NCBI GenBank assembly: GCA_944321005.1
Contig: CALUJT010000078.1
Location: forward strand, 1 to 8,814
DNA: 8,814 bases
Source of the DNA: an uncultured Atopobiaceae bacterium
Lineage (GTDB): Bacteria > Actinomycetota > Coriobacteriia > Coriobacteriales > Atopobiaceae
Reading direction: 5' to 3'
Every line of letters starts with the position of its first letter. Within the stretch, counting starts at the first letter, position 1. Under the pieces are notes generated by a model, which was given only the letters and a program-made list of their open reading frames with translations, was not told the origin of the DNA and did no database searches. A program made the position numbers and the translations under genes. This document shows, in pieces, positions 1-7,569 of this stretch.

Positions 1-722
1 CCGACATCGAGATGCTCAAGCTGCTGGGCATCCGCATCGTGCTCGTGCACGGAGGGGGCAAGGCGATCAGCGCGCACGTCAAGGCGCTCGACCTGCCCGT
101 GCAGTTCAAGGGCGGCCTGCGCGTGACCGACGAAGCCACGATGGAGGCCGTGCGCGAGGTGCTCGTGGGCAAGGTCAACCAGGACCTGGTCTGGGCCCTC
201 AACGAGTACGGCCACAACGCGGTGGGCATCTCCGGCGCGGACGGCAAGACCCTCAAGGCCGAGCCCATCGACCCCGAGCTCGGTCGCGTGGGCCGCATCC
301 GCGAGGTCGACCCGAGCCTCATCGAGACCATCCTCGAGGACGGCTACATCCCCGTGGTTGCCACGGTGGGCTGCGCGCCGGACGGCTTCTACAACATCAA
401 CGCTGACGTGGCCGCCGGCAAGATCGCCGAGGCCATGGGCGCGGACAAGCTCATCTACCTCACGGACGTCGACGGGCTCTACGGCGACGTCCGCGACGAG
501 GACACCCTCATCCAGAGCCTCACGCGCTCGGAGACCCACGAGCTGCTCACGTCCGGCAGGCTGGACGGCGGCATGCTGCCCAAGATTCGCTCCATCTCCG
601 AGGCGCTCGACGCCGGCGTCTCCGAGGTGGTCATCTTGAACGGCACCTTCCCGCACTCCCTGCTTCTGGAGATCTTCACCGACGCAGGCTGCGGTACCAT
701 GTTCACACAGGACGAGTCCTAG
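1..722 (+). CDS. argB: Acetylglutamate kinase, 5'-truncated by window edge
   Basis: This kinase phosphorylates N-acetyl-L-glutamate with ATP, the second step of cytosolic arginine/ornithine synthesis. The reading frame is already open at base 3 (DIEMLKLLG...), so the first internal ATG at 12 is not the true start; about 50 N-terminal residues are probably missing, given a usual length near 290-300. Visible amino-acid-kinase motifs are the glycine loop VHGGGKAIS, the substrate segment LRVTDEATMEAV, the block NADVAAGKIAEAMGADK, the nucleotide-site segment LTDVDGLYGD, and GGMLPKI near the C terminus. The tail HSLLLEIFTDAGCGTMF resembles the C-terminal signature of arginine-feedback-sensitive family members; that regulatory reading is inference because the N-terminal helix is not visible. 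The gene ends 13 bases before argD and both are surely one operon. Upstream argC/argJ would be expected outside the window. Confidence 0.96.
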   Translation, partial: DIEMLKLLGIRIVLVHGGGKAISAHVKALDLPVQFKGGLRVTDEATMEAVREVLVGKVNQDLVWALNEYGHNAVGISGADGKTLKAEPIDPELGRVGRIREVDPSLIETILEDGYIPVVATVGCAPDGFYNINADVAAGKIAEAMGADKLIYLTDVDGLYGDVRDEDTLIQSLTRSETHELLTSGRLDGGMLPKIRSISEALDAGVSEVVILNGTFPHSLLLEIFTDAGCGTMFTQDES

Positions 723-735
723 GAGAGGAAGCCCC

Positions 736-2013
<1,278 letters not shown>

Positions 2014-2038
2014 GCGGGCGCGCCGCCGCCTGGCGAAC

Positions 2039-2079
2039 CACGCGCAGCTCGGGATTATGAGAATCCGGAGTTGCGCGTG
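2039..2079. repeat. Hairpin, 18-base arms, after argD
   Basis: Arms 2039-2056 and 2062-2079 are inverted copies of the box with 16 of 18 Watson-Crick positions, one G:T wobble and one mismatch, closing on the 5-base loop ATGAG. It begins 26 bases after the argD stop and could stop or stabilise the transcript. No U-tract follows on either strand, so a classical intrinsic terminator is not supported. Confidence 0.7.
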
Positions 2080-2096
2080 ATAGAGATTGAGCTATC

Positions 2097-2152
2097 GAAC
2101 GCGTAGGTCGGGATTCCCGCTCGTTTGGCGGACAATCCCGACCTACGCGTTC
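2097..2152. repeat. Perfect 19-base inverted repeat
   Basis: Arms 2097-2115 (GAACGCGTAGGTCGGGATT) and 2134-2152 are exact reverse complements around an 18-base loop. The loop itself can form a short inner stem (CCGC at 2117-2120 with GCGG at 2128-2131). This is the best-preserved pair in the left cluster. The + side is followed by TCTTCTC, only weakly U-rich, so it may act as a bidirectional terminator between convergent genes, or be a protein-binding or mobile repeat unit. Confidence 0.85.
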
Positions 2153-2191
2153 TTCTCGCCATGCGCAACTCGGGAAAACGCGAATCCCGAC

Positions 2192-3298
2192 CTACGCGTC
2201 TGCCTCCTGCGTGCGCCATGCCGGTCGGAGCTGAGAGAGCATGACTCGGCGCGCGGCAATGACGCCCGGGTCCTCCAGGTGGTGCTGCATGCGCCTGCGG
2301 AAGGCCGGGCACTCGTGAGGCGCCACCTTCTCCACGAGCTGCGCGAGAAACGCCCGTACCGACTCCTCGCTCTTGGCGTCCTTCTTGCTTACGGGCAGGT
2401 AGGCGATGTCGCAGAGCTCGTAGTCGCGCGCTCGGTCGCAGTCCTCGGAGAGCGCGGACTCGCTGGCGTGGTCCTTCCCCTGGTGCTCGCAGGCAACGCG
2501 GTACTGGCCCCAGAAGAAGTCGGGCCTCATCGTCTTGTGCTTGACAAGGTCTCTGACCTCGGGCGGCCACGCGAGCGGGGCGTTCTGGAGCGGGCGCGCC
2601 AAGCGGAGGCCGCCCAGTCGTGGAGGAAGGCAGAAAGCGTGGTACCAGAGCGTCTCCATCGATGACCCCGATCCATCGTTCGCGTACCCGGCTGCGAGCC
2701 TCGCGAGTTCGAGCCCGTGAAGGCTGCGTGCCTCTTGCAGGAACTCTCGCACTTCGGCGACCGTGGTGAGCGGAGGGAGGTCATAGAGGACCTCCCCTTC
2801 GGATGGGTGGAGGGGATCTCGTGCATAAGATCCGCAGAGCTCCATGAGAAAGCCGCTGAGGCGAACCAGAGCTGCGTTGCGCGTGAGCCTCTCGTGTCGG
2901 ACGCTCCTCTGGATTTCCCTTGCGGCGCTGATGAGGGTGAGCCCCGCGGATTCTACGAATACGTGCGCCGTCGTGCCCCCGACTTCTGCGAGTGGACTTC
3001 CGTCGGTCTTGACGACCTCAAGAAATGCGTTGTCCGACAGGCGCGCGAGGTTGGGGGTCGCCCGAATGATTCCGCATTGGCTGCGGGCGCTGTCACCTAG
3101 AAAGCTGAGCGTCACGGGCTTGGTGCGCGTTGGCGAGAAGTACTGCTGGGGCAACGTCTCTGCGAGCGCGGCGGCCGTTATTCCGCCGTGGTCGCGCCGC
3201 AGGGTTCCCTCCTCCGTCGGGACCAGCAGGAGCTGCTGGTCACGACGGGCGACGCGCTGCATCCTGAGTGAGTCCATGCCCGCGAGAAAGATGTCCAC
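2192..3298 (-). CDS. Lone protein with C-terminal DUF559-like endonuclease domain
   Basis: This 368-residue protein has no assigned function. Its C-terminal part (about residues 212-325) has the layout of a DUF559/Vsr-type PD-(D/E)XK nuclease: E215 in SSMETLW, D260 in MRPDFFW, E271 and the EHQGKDH segment with K275, then an Arg/Asp-rich helix (DCDRARDYEL) and a strand IAYLPVS. The N-terminal 200 residues (including VFVESAGLTLISAARE and LMELCGSYARDP) resemble, from memory, lone endonuclease-domain proteins common in Coriobacteriia; an AbiEi-like relation is possible but not shown. The start is a GTG at 3298, supported by AAAGGGGGG a few bases upstream; an internal ATG at codon 8 is the alternative. 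Codons such as GCA, GAT, GGA, TCA and CTT are commoner than in argD, suggesting transfer. The final codons and TAG stop lie inside a repeat box, and a second cluster lies upstream. No signal peptide or membrane segment is seen. Confidence 0.8.
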   Translation of the reverse strand: MDIFLAGMDSLRMQRVARRDQQLLLVPTEEGTLRRDHGGITAAALAETLPQQYFSPTRTKPVTLSFLGDSARSQCGIIRATPNLARLSDNAFLEVVKTDGSPLAEVGGTTAHVFVESAGLTLISAAREIQRSVRHERLTRNAALVRLSGFLMELCGSYARDPLHPSEGEVLYDLPPLTTVAEVREFLQEARSLHGLELARLAAGYANDGSGSSMETLWYHAFCLPPRLGGLRLARPLQNAPLAWPPEVRDLVKHKTMRPDFFWGQYRVACEHQGKDHASESALSEDCDRARDYELCDIAYLPVSKKDAKSEESVRAFLAQLVEKVAPHECPAFRRRMQHHLEDPGVIAARRVMLSQLRPAWRTQEADA

Positions 3299-3496
3299 GC
3301 TGCCCCCCTTTCGCCATTTTGAAAGACGCTAGCAGGCGCTGCTTGCACGGGGGTGACGCGGCGCGTACCCGGATGCGCCCGAGAACGAATGGGGCTGCGG
3401 GGAACAGAAGCTGGGGACGCGAATTCGTGAGGCGCGCCCTTAGCGGGGCAATCGGCGGAGGCCGACGGGCTTCACGGAAAACGTACGAGTCATCGA
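3299..3496. other. Upstream region of nuclease gene, no gene seen
   Basis: This stretch precedes the GTG start of the minus-strand gene and should hold its promoter. Reading the minus strand, a weak -10-like CAAAAT lies about 25 bases before the start, but no convincing -35 accompanies it. Minus-strand frames opening here run through the repeats and show no family motifs, so no gene is called. The right repeat cluster begins at 3497. Confidence 0.4.
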
Positions 3497-3638
3497 GCAT
3501 GCGTAAGGGCGGATTCCCATAATCCCGGGCTACGCATGCAAGAAATTGAACTATCGAACTCGTAGGTTGGGAAAAGACGCCAAATGACGGCAAATCCCCA
3601 CTTACGCGTGTCGAGAAGAACGCGCAAGTGGGGATTTG
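3497..3638. repeat. Right palindromic repeat cluster (five boxes)
   Basis: This is a second copy of the left cluster in the same orientation. Boxes are 3497-3515 (minus), 3521-3539 (plus), about 3560-3575 (minus, diverged), 3592-3609 (plus) and 3620-3638 (minus). The first pair keeps perfect outer arms (GCATGCGTA with TACGCATGC) and inner arms (GGATT with AATCC) around a 5-base loop, as at the left. The core 3545-3571 matches 2086-2112 at 24 of 27 positions. The element lies between the 5' region of the nuclease gene and the 3' end of the transporter gene, both on the minus strand. Confidence 0.85.
3591..3638. repeat. Strong hairpin 3' of the transporter gene
   Basis: Arms 3591-3609 and 3620-3638 pair at 18 of 19 positions around the 10-base loop GTCGAGAAGA. 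It begins 48 bases past the transporter stop, so on the minus strand it could terminate that transcript; the first T-rich run (GTCTTTTCCC on the minus strand) comes some 15 bases after the stem, too far for a standard intrinsic terminator. It is also the last box pair of the right repeat cluster, although here the boxes are in plus-minus order. Confidence 0.75.
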
Positions 3639-3686
3639 TCACAAGGTACCAAACAAGGCGCCGAGAAGAACGCGGGCGCGCCTCCG

Positions 3687-4922
3687 CTACGAGCTCGCGC
3701 CCGTGCGCTCGGGGACGCGAAGCATCACGAGAAAGCCCACCACAAAGAGCACGGCGATGGAGAGCACGCCGATGCTGGAGTTGCCGGTGAGCGCCGTGAA
3801 CGTGCCCACGAGGAACGTGCCCAGGATGGCGGCGTACTTGCCGAAGATGTCGAAGAAGCCGAAGTACTCGTTGGCGCGGTCCTTGGGGCAGAGCTTGCCA
3901 AACTCGCTGCGGCTGAGCGCCTGGATGCCGCCCTGGAACATGCCCACCAGAATCGCCAGGAACCAGAACTCCACGGCGGAGCGCAGGAAGAACGCCGCAA
4001 AGAGCGTGATGCCAAAGTACGCCGCGATGGCGATGAGCAGCATGCGGCGCGTGCCGTAGCGGCTCGAGAGGCGCCCGTAGATGATCGCGGAGGGGAACGC
4101 CACGAACTGCGTCACCAAGAGCGCCAGCACGAGCTGCGTGGAGTCGATGCCGAGGTCGGTGCCGTAGCTCGTGGAGAGCTTGATGATGGTGTGCACGCCG
4201 TCGATGTAGAAGAAGTAGGCAATCATGTAGTAGCGGATGGCGTGGTTCGCCCAGATCTCGCGCAGGGTGCTCGCAAGGCCGCTCACGGCGCGGCTCACGG
4301 CGTGCGGAGCGCGCGGCTTGTAGTGGAGCTGCTGCACGTTCCTGAGCAGGGGCACGGTGAAGACGGCCCACCACGCCGCGGTGATGACAAACGCGATCTG
4401 CATGGCGGTCTGCAGGGTGATGCCCAGCGTCTCGTAGCCCAGGACCACGCCCAGGCACGCGATGAAGGGCACGCAGCTGCCGATGTAGCCCCACGCGTAG
4501 CCCTGGCTGGAGATCTCGTCCATGCGCTCGTCCGTGGTGGTGTCAACGAGCAGCGCGTCGTAGAAGACCATCGAGGAGTTGAGCGCCACCGAGGAGATCA
4601 CGTACACCACCAGAAACGCCAGCGCCGCCGTGACGAAGCCCATGGCTATGGTTGCCACCACGCCCGTGCCCACGCAGCCCACGATGAACTTCTTCTTCAT
4701 GCCCTGCATGTCCGCGATGGAGCCCAGGACGGGCATGAGCAGGGCGATGATCAGCGAGGCCACGGTCTCGGCGTAGCTCCAGGCCACCACCACGCCGCCC
4801 TCGGGCGCAAGCGACGAGAAGTAGATGGGGATGACGCTCGTGGCCAAAAGGACGAGCGCGGAGTTGCCCACGTCGTAGACGATCCAGCTCTTCTCGGCCC
4901 TTGTCATCTTCTGGTGTGCCAT
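3687..4922 (-). CDS. UMF1/Atg22-like MFS transporter
   Basis: This 411-residue integral membrane protein belongs to the major facilitator superfamily, most likely the UMF1/Atg22-like branch; the substrate cannot be told from sequence. Family signs are the N-terminal YDVGNSALVLLATSVIPIYF (residues 16-35), the loop GSIADMQGMKKK after the second membrane helix, MVFYDALLVDTTTDERMDEISSQGYAWGYIGS (118-149), and GGIQALSRSEFGKLCPKDRANEYFGFFDIFGKYAAILG (331-368). About eleven to twelve hydrophobic helices are visible, with a hydrophilic central loop near 195-225. The ATG at 4922 has AAAGGAAG upstream at proper spacing. It is divergent from the phospholipase-like gene and stands alone as a transcription unit. 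A long open frame on the opposite strand (3636-4961) is its antisense shadow. A role in nutrient or amino acid efflux is only a guess from Atg22. Confidence 0.88.
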   Translation of the reverse strand: MAHQKMTRAEKSWIVYDVGNSALVLLATSVIPIYFSSLAPEGGVVVAWSYAETVASLIIALLMPVLGSIADMQGMKKKFIVGCVGTGVVATIAMGFVTAALAFLVVYVISSVALNSSMVFYDALLVDTTTDERMDEISSQGYAWGYIGSCVPFIACLGVVLGYETLGITLQTAMQIAFVITAAWWAVFTVPLLRNVQQLHYKPRAPHAVSRAVSGLASTLREIWANHAIRYYMIAYFFYIDGVHTIIKLSTSYGTDLGIDSTQLVLALLVTQFVAFPSAIIYGRLSSRYGTRRMLLIAIAAYFGITLFAAFFLRSAVEFWFLAILVGMFQGGIQALSRSEFGKLCPKDRANEYFGFFDIFGKYAAILGTFLVGTFTALTGNSSIGVLSIAVLFVVGFLVMLRVPERTGASS

Positions 4923-5044
4923 TGGCTTCCTTTCCGCGGTGCCGCAACACGTCTATGGTAGGCGAGCGCGCGGTCGGCGGGCGGTAAGAAGTGGGTAAAT
5001 CGGCGGGGAGGGGAACGGGCGAGAAGAACGGGCGGCGTGCGTGG

Positions 5045-5050
5045 CATAAT
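5045..5050 (+). promoter_or_regulatory. Possible -10 element (CATAAT)
   Basis: CATAAT matches the TATAAT consensus at 5 of 6 positions in an otherwise GC-rich divergent intergenic region and lies 31 bases before the ATG at 5081, giving a plausible short leader. No good -35 is found 16-18 bases upstream, so this is a weak call. Confidence 0.3.
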
Positions 5051-5080
5051 CGGACCCAGGCACACGACGAAAGGGCTGCC

Positions 5081-6046
5081 ATGCCGGCGATTCTCACGCA
5101 CGACCTCTTTGGCCGCGACGTCATGGACGACGCCTCTGACCTCCTTGGCTTTAGGACGCGGGACGAGAAGGACGCGTTTCTCCTGGGCAACCAGGGACCG
5201 GACCCCCTCTTCTATCTCGTAATAGACCCCCTCATGCGCAAGTGGAGCCCGCTGGGCAACGTCATGCACGCCGCGCGCCCGGCAAGGCTGCTCGTTGCCA
5301 TGCGGGAGGCCGCGGAGCGCCTGGAGGGTCGCGAGCGCAGGCTCGCGCGCGCCTACGTCGCCGGCTTCGCCTGCCACTGGCAGCTCGACTCCACGATCCA
5401 CCCCTTCGTCTACCACTGGCAGAACGGCATCTGCTCCGCCGGCGTTCCGGGGCTGGACGAGGGTGCGGCCTCGAGGGTCCACGCGGAGATAGAGCGCGAC
5501 CTCGACGAGATGGTGCTCTTCTCCGTCACGGGGCAGACCGTCGAGCGCTACCGCCCGCATAGCCGCGTGCTCTCCGCCAGCCGCGCCGTCCTGGCGGCCG
5601 TGGACAAGGTCTACTTCTACGTGGCGCTCTGGGTCTACGACCGGCCCATCGACCCGCGGACGTTCTCCACGGCTGTCCACGAGTTCCGCCTGGTCCAGAC
5701 CGTCTTTGACTCTCCCTCGGGGCGCAAGCGCGCCGTGCTGGGCGGTCTGGAGCGCCTGCTCACCCGCGAGCGCTTCTCGCTCGTGCGCTCCATGTCGCAC
5801 CGCTCCCGCGCGGAGCTCACCTCTGACTTCGACAACCGCGGGCACGAGCCCTGGACAAACCCGTTCACGCACGAGGTCTCCCGGGCGAGCTTCTGGGACC
5901 TCTGGCACGAGGCCCGCACCGCCGCGCCCCGCACGCTCGCCGGGCTCTTCTCGGCCGAGCTCGACCTCGACGCGGCGCGCGCCCTCACCGCGGACGTGAA
6001 CTTCGAGGGGGCGACCTCCGCTCCGGACGCCCCGTATACGTGGTAG
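5081..6046 (+). CDS. Zinc-dependent phospholipase C family protein
   Basis: The 321-residue product resembles the zinc-dependent phospholipase C family (PF00882 type), whose founders hydrolyse phospholipids with a tri-zinc site of His, Asp and Glu; many bacterial relatives are uncharacterised. Visible candidates for metal ligands are H7 in ILTHDLFG, D41 in LLGNQGPDPLFY, H63 in NVMHAARP, and H99, D103 and H107 in FACHWQLDSTIHPFVYHW; HAEIERDLDEM (134-144) also fits. The ATG at 5081 is chosen over an upstream in-frame ATG at 4991: AAAGGG lies 5 bases before it, family homology starts at once (MPAILTHDLFG), and the 30 extra residues would be basic, low-complexity intergenic translation. No signal peptide is visible, unlike secreted toxins such as Clostridium alpha-toxin, so a cytosolic role is inferred. 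Its stop overlaps the start of the Vsr gene by 7 bases. Confidence 0.82.
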   Translation: MPAILTHDLFGRDVMDDASDLLGFRTRDEKDAFLLGNQGPDPLFYLVIDPLMRKWSPLGNVMHAARPARLLVAMREAAERLEGRERRLARAYVAGFACHWQLDSTIHPFVYHWQNGICSAGVPGLDEGAASRVHAEIERDLDEMVLFSVTGQTVERYRPHSRVLSASRAVLAAVDKVYFYVALWVYDRPIDPRTFSTAVHEFRLVQTVFDSPSGRKRAVLGGLERLLTRERFSLVRSMSHRSRAELTSDFDNRGHEPWTNPFTHEVSRASFWDLWHEARTAAPRTLAGLFSAELDLDAARALTADVNFEGATSAPDAPYTW

Positions 6047-6570
6047 CCCGCTCCGGCGTGCCCGCGGCCTCCTCGGAGGCCACGCGCCACGTGATGCAGG
6101 CCAACCGCAGCAAGAACACGGGCCCCGAGCTCAAGGTCCGCGCGGCGCTGCGCGCGGCGGGGCTCACGGGCTACCGCCTCCACTGGAAGAAGGCCCCCGG
6201 CCACCCGGACATCTGCTTTCCCGGACGGCGCGTGGCCATATTCGTGCACGGCTGCTTCTGGCACCGCTGCCCCCACTGCGGCCCCTCGCGCCCCAAGACC
6301 CACCCGGAGTTCTGGGAGGCCAAGTTCGTGCGCAACCGCGCCCGCGACGCCCGGGACTGCGCGCTTCTGGTCTCCGCCGGCTGGACCGTCATCGTGGTGT
6401 GGGAGTGCCGGCTCAAGCGGGGGCGCCTCGAGTCCACGATGGAGGAGGTCGTGGCCTGCGTGCGGAGCGCGGGGGAGGGGCGCCTCCCCGCCCGCGTGGT
6501 GGAGGCGGGCTCCCCGCCGGCGTGGGTGCTTCGCGAGCGGCGCGGGCGGTTCCGCCGCCGGCGCTCCTAG
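6040..6570 (+). CDS. vsr: Very short patch repair endonuclease (Vsr)
   Basis: Vsr nicks DNA 5' of the T in T:G mismatches that arise when 5-methylcytosine deaminates, starting very-short-patch repair. In this 176-residue protein the family order is clear: ATRHVMQANRSKNTGPELKVR (14-34), GHPDICFPGRRVAIFVHGCFWHRCPHC (54-80), FWEAKFVRNRARDARD (91-106) and GWTVIVVWECRL (114-125). D57, H70 and H75 align with E. coli D51, H64 and H69; C72, C77, C80 and C123 fit the structural zinc site. The chosen start is the GTG at 6040, overlapping the upstream stop, because the motif near residue 14 needs a start before the ATG at 6094; GTG at 6058 is possible. No clear ribosome site is seen, implying translational coupling. 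The C-terminal tail is Arg-rich. Vsr genes often sit beside a cytosine-5 methyltransferase gene; none is present here. Confidence 0.93.
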   Translation: MVARSGVPAASSEATRHVMQANRSKNTGPELKVRAALRAAGLTGYRLHWKKAPGHPDICFPGRRVAIFVHGCFWHRCPHCGPSRPKTHPEFWEAKFVRNRARDARDCALLVSAGWTVIVVWECRLKRGRLESTMEEVVACVRSAGEGRLPARVVEAGSPPAWVLRERRGRFRRRRS

Positions 6571-6682
6571 CGTCCCCAGCGGCCCGGATGGCCTGCGGAA
6601 CATCCCAGCTGAGCGCGTGAGCTGCAGGAATGGTAGGCTAAACCAGAGCAAGTCCGGCGCCCGCCCGCCGTCGGGACCCAAC

Positions 6683-6699
6683 GAGAGGGGGATTTCCCC
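6683..6699 (+). promoter_or_regulatory. Ribosome site inside a small stem-loop
   Basis: The Shine-Dalgarno sequence GAGAGGGGG (6683-6691) of the metallophosphatase gene can pair with CCCC directly before its ATG (GGGG 6688-6691 with CCCC 6696-6699, loop ATTT, or GGGGA with TCCCC). This could partly hide the ribosome site. The stem is short and may have no effect. Confidence 0.35.
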
Positions 6700-7473
6700 A
6701 TGTCAACCTACGTGTTCTCGGACGTGCACGGCCACCGTGCCCCGCTCGAGCGCGTGCTCGATCGGATCTCTCCCTCCGAGGCCGACCTCTTCTTCTGCCT
6801 CGGGGACATGATCGATCGCGGTCCCGACCCCGTGGGCGTCCTGCGCACGGTGCGCTCCCTTCCCAACGTGCGCGTCCTCATGGGCAACCACGAGGACCTC
6901 ATGATCTCCTGCCTGGAGAACCCGGGCGACGGCCTGGCCGCCGTGAACTGGGGCCTCAACGGCGGCGCCGCCACCTCCACGGGGCTCGCGGAGCTCTCCG
7001 GGGGCGAGGCCGCCGAGCTGGAGGGCTGGGTCCGCGGGCTGCCGCGCTGGGCGCACGTGCGCGTGGGGGAGCGGCTCTACCTGCTCGTTCACGCAGGGGT
7101 GCGCCTCACCACCCCGGTTCCCGCGACCTGGGACGACGCGGGCGTCGCCGCGTTCTTCTCGATGCAGGACCCCGAGGACCTGGCCTGGATTCGCGAGGAC
7201 TTCTGGGGCGCCCCGCGCGGACTTTCCGGCGAGGACGGGAGCGGGCCCGTGGTGATTGCCGGGCACACGCCCACGCCCTATCTGAGCGGCATGGCCTTCG
7301 AGATGGACCGCGACCCGGTGGGGGAGGACGGGCGCGCCCGCATGGTGCGCGTGGGCCCGGACCGCTGGGACATAGACGCGTGCGCCGCCGCCGGTGCGGG
7401 CCTGGGACAGGTCCTCGTCCTGCGCCTCGAGGACGAGCGGGAGTTCTACGAGCCCATCGAGGAGGGGGAGTAG
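6700..7473 (+). CDS. Calcineurin-like metallophosphatase (PPP-type)
   Basis: This 257-residue protein carries the dinuclear-metal phosphoesterase signature: SDVHG (D8, H10), GDMIDRG (D36, D39, R40), GNHED (N63, H64, E65), VHAG (H131) and AGHT (H189). The GDxxDRG and GNHE forms place it with PPP-family phosphatases, near bacterial PrpE/PrpA-like serine/threonine phosphatases or diadenosine tetraphosphatases (ApaH). The natural substrate is not evident. Metals such as Mn, Fe or Zn are expected, and the protein lacks a signal peptide, so it should be cytosolic. The ATG at 6700 follows GAGAGGGGG. It lies 129 bases after vsr with no clear terminator between, so read-through or a separate promoter are both possible. 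The C-terminal third (about 200-257) holds strands that finish the core, and ends in an acidic tail (EPIEEGE). Confidence 0.9.
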   Translation: MSTYVFSDVHGHRAPLERVLDRISPSEADLFFCLGDMIDRGPDPVGVLRTVRSLPNVRVLMGNHEDLMISCLENPGDGLAAVNWGLNGGAATSTGLAELSGGEAAELEGWVRGLPRWAHVRVGERLYLLVHAGVRLTTPVPATWDDAGVAAFFSMQDPEDLAWIREDFWGAPRGLSGEDGSGPVVIAGHTPTPYLSGMAFEMDRDPVGEDGRARMVRVGPDRWDIDACAAAGAGLGQVLVLRLEDEREFYEPIEEGE

Positions 7474-7508
7474 CTCCCCGACGTGCCGCCTCCGAGGGGC
7501 GTGGCGCT

Positions 7509-7520
7509 CGTCCGCGGACG
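7509..7520. repeat. 12-base perfect palindrome
   Basis: CGTCCGCGGACG is its own reverse complement and lies in the 142-base gap before the SGNH hydrolase gene, about 50 bases upstream of a possible -10. It could be an operator half of a dimeric regulator or simply chance in very GC-rich DNA. No T-run follows, so it is not a good terminator. Confidence 0.25.
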
Positions 7521-7569
7521 TGCCGTCAACCCGTCCGCGCGCCGCCTCGCCGGCGTGCGCGCGCCCATG

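Larger units (their letters stand above)
2039..2199. repeat. Left palindromic repeat cluster (six boxes)
   Basis: This region between the convergent 3' ends of argD and the nuclease-like gene is built from six copies of a roughly 17-base box whose best form is AATCCCGACCTACGCGT. Boxes alternate in orientation: 2039-2056 (minus), 2062-2079 (plus), 2099-2115 (minus), 2134-2150 (plus), 2161-2177 (minus, diverged) and 2183-2199 (plus). Copies 2134-2150 and 2183-2199 are identical. A linker containing a conserved core (2086-2112) joins the first two hairpins. The same arrangement recurs at 3497-3638. The last box overlaps the end of the minus-strand gene. Spacing is irregular and boxes are inverted, so it is not a CRISPR; it looks like a REP/BIME-type element. 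Confidence 0.85.

Noticed and set aside
2039..2079. Intrinsic terminator of argD
   Set aside because: Stem is good but no U-run follows on either strand; kept as a repeat hairpin only.
2039..2199. CRISPR array
   Set aside because: Boxes are inverted, unevenly spaced and without unique spacers of constant length; no cas gene nearby.
2087..2665. + strand open frame through the left repeats into the nuclease gene
   Set aside because: It opposes the motif-bearing minus-strand frame and begins inside a repeat; no ribosome site or family motif.
3240..3593. 117-codon minus-strand frame upstream of the nuclease gene
   Set aside because: It overlaps the 5' end of the called gene in another frame, runs through the right repeat cluster and lacks motifs.
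3497..3638. tRNA or small structured RNA gene
   Set aside because: Stem order and sizes do not make a cloverleaf, and the similarity to the left cluster explains the structure.
3636..4961. 441-codon + strand open frame, longer than the gene on the other strand
   Set aside because: It is antisense to the transporter gene; its translation is His/Arg/Ala/Gly-rich low complexity without motifs, while the minus strand shows clear UMF1 family motifs and membrane helices.
4904..5908. Long minus-strand open frame (also 5635-6681 and 7673-8644)
   Set aside because: These lie opposite the phospholipase-like, vsr and SGNH genes, whose own frames carry conserved catalytic motifs.
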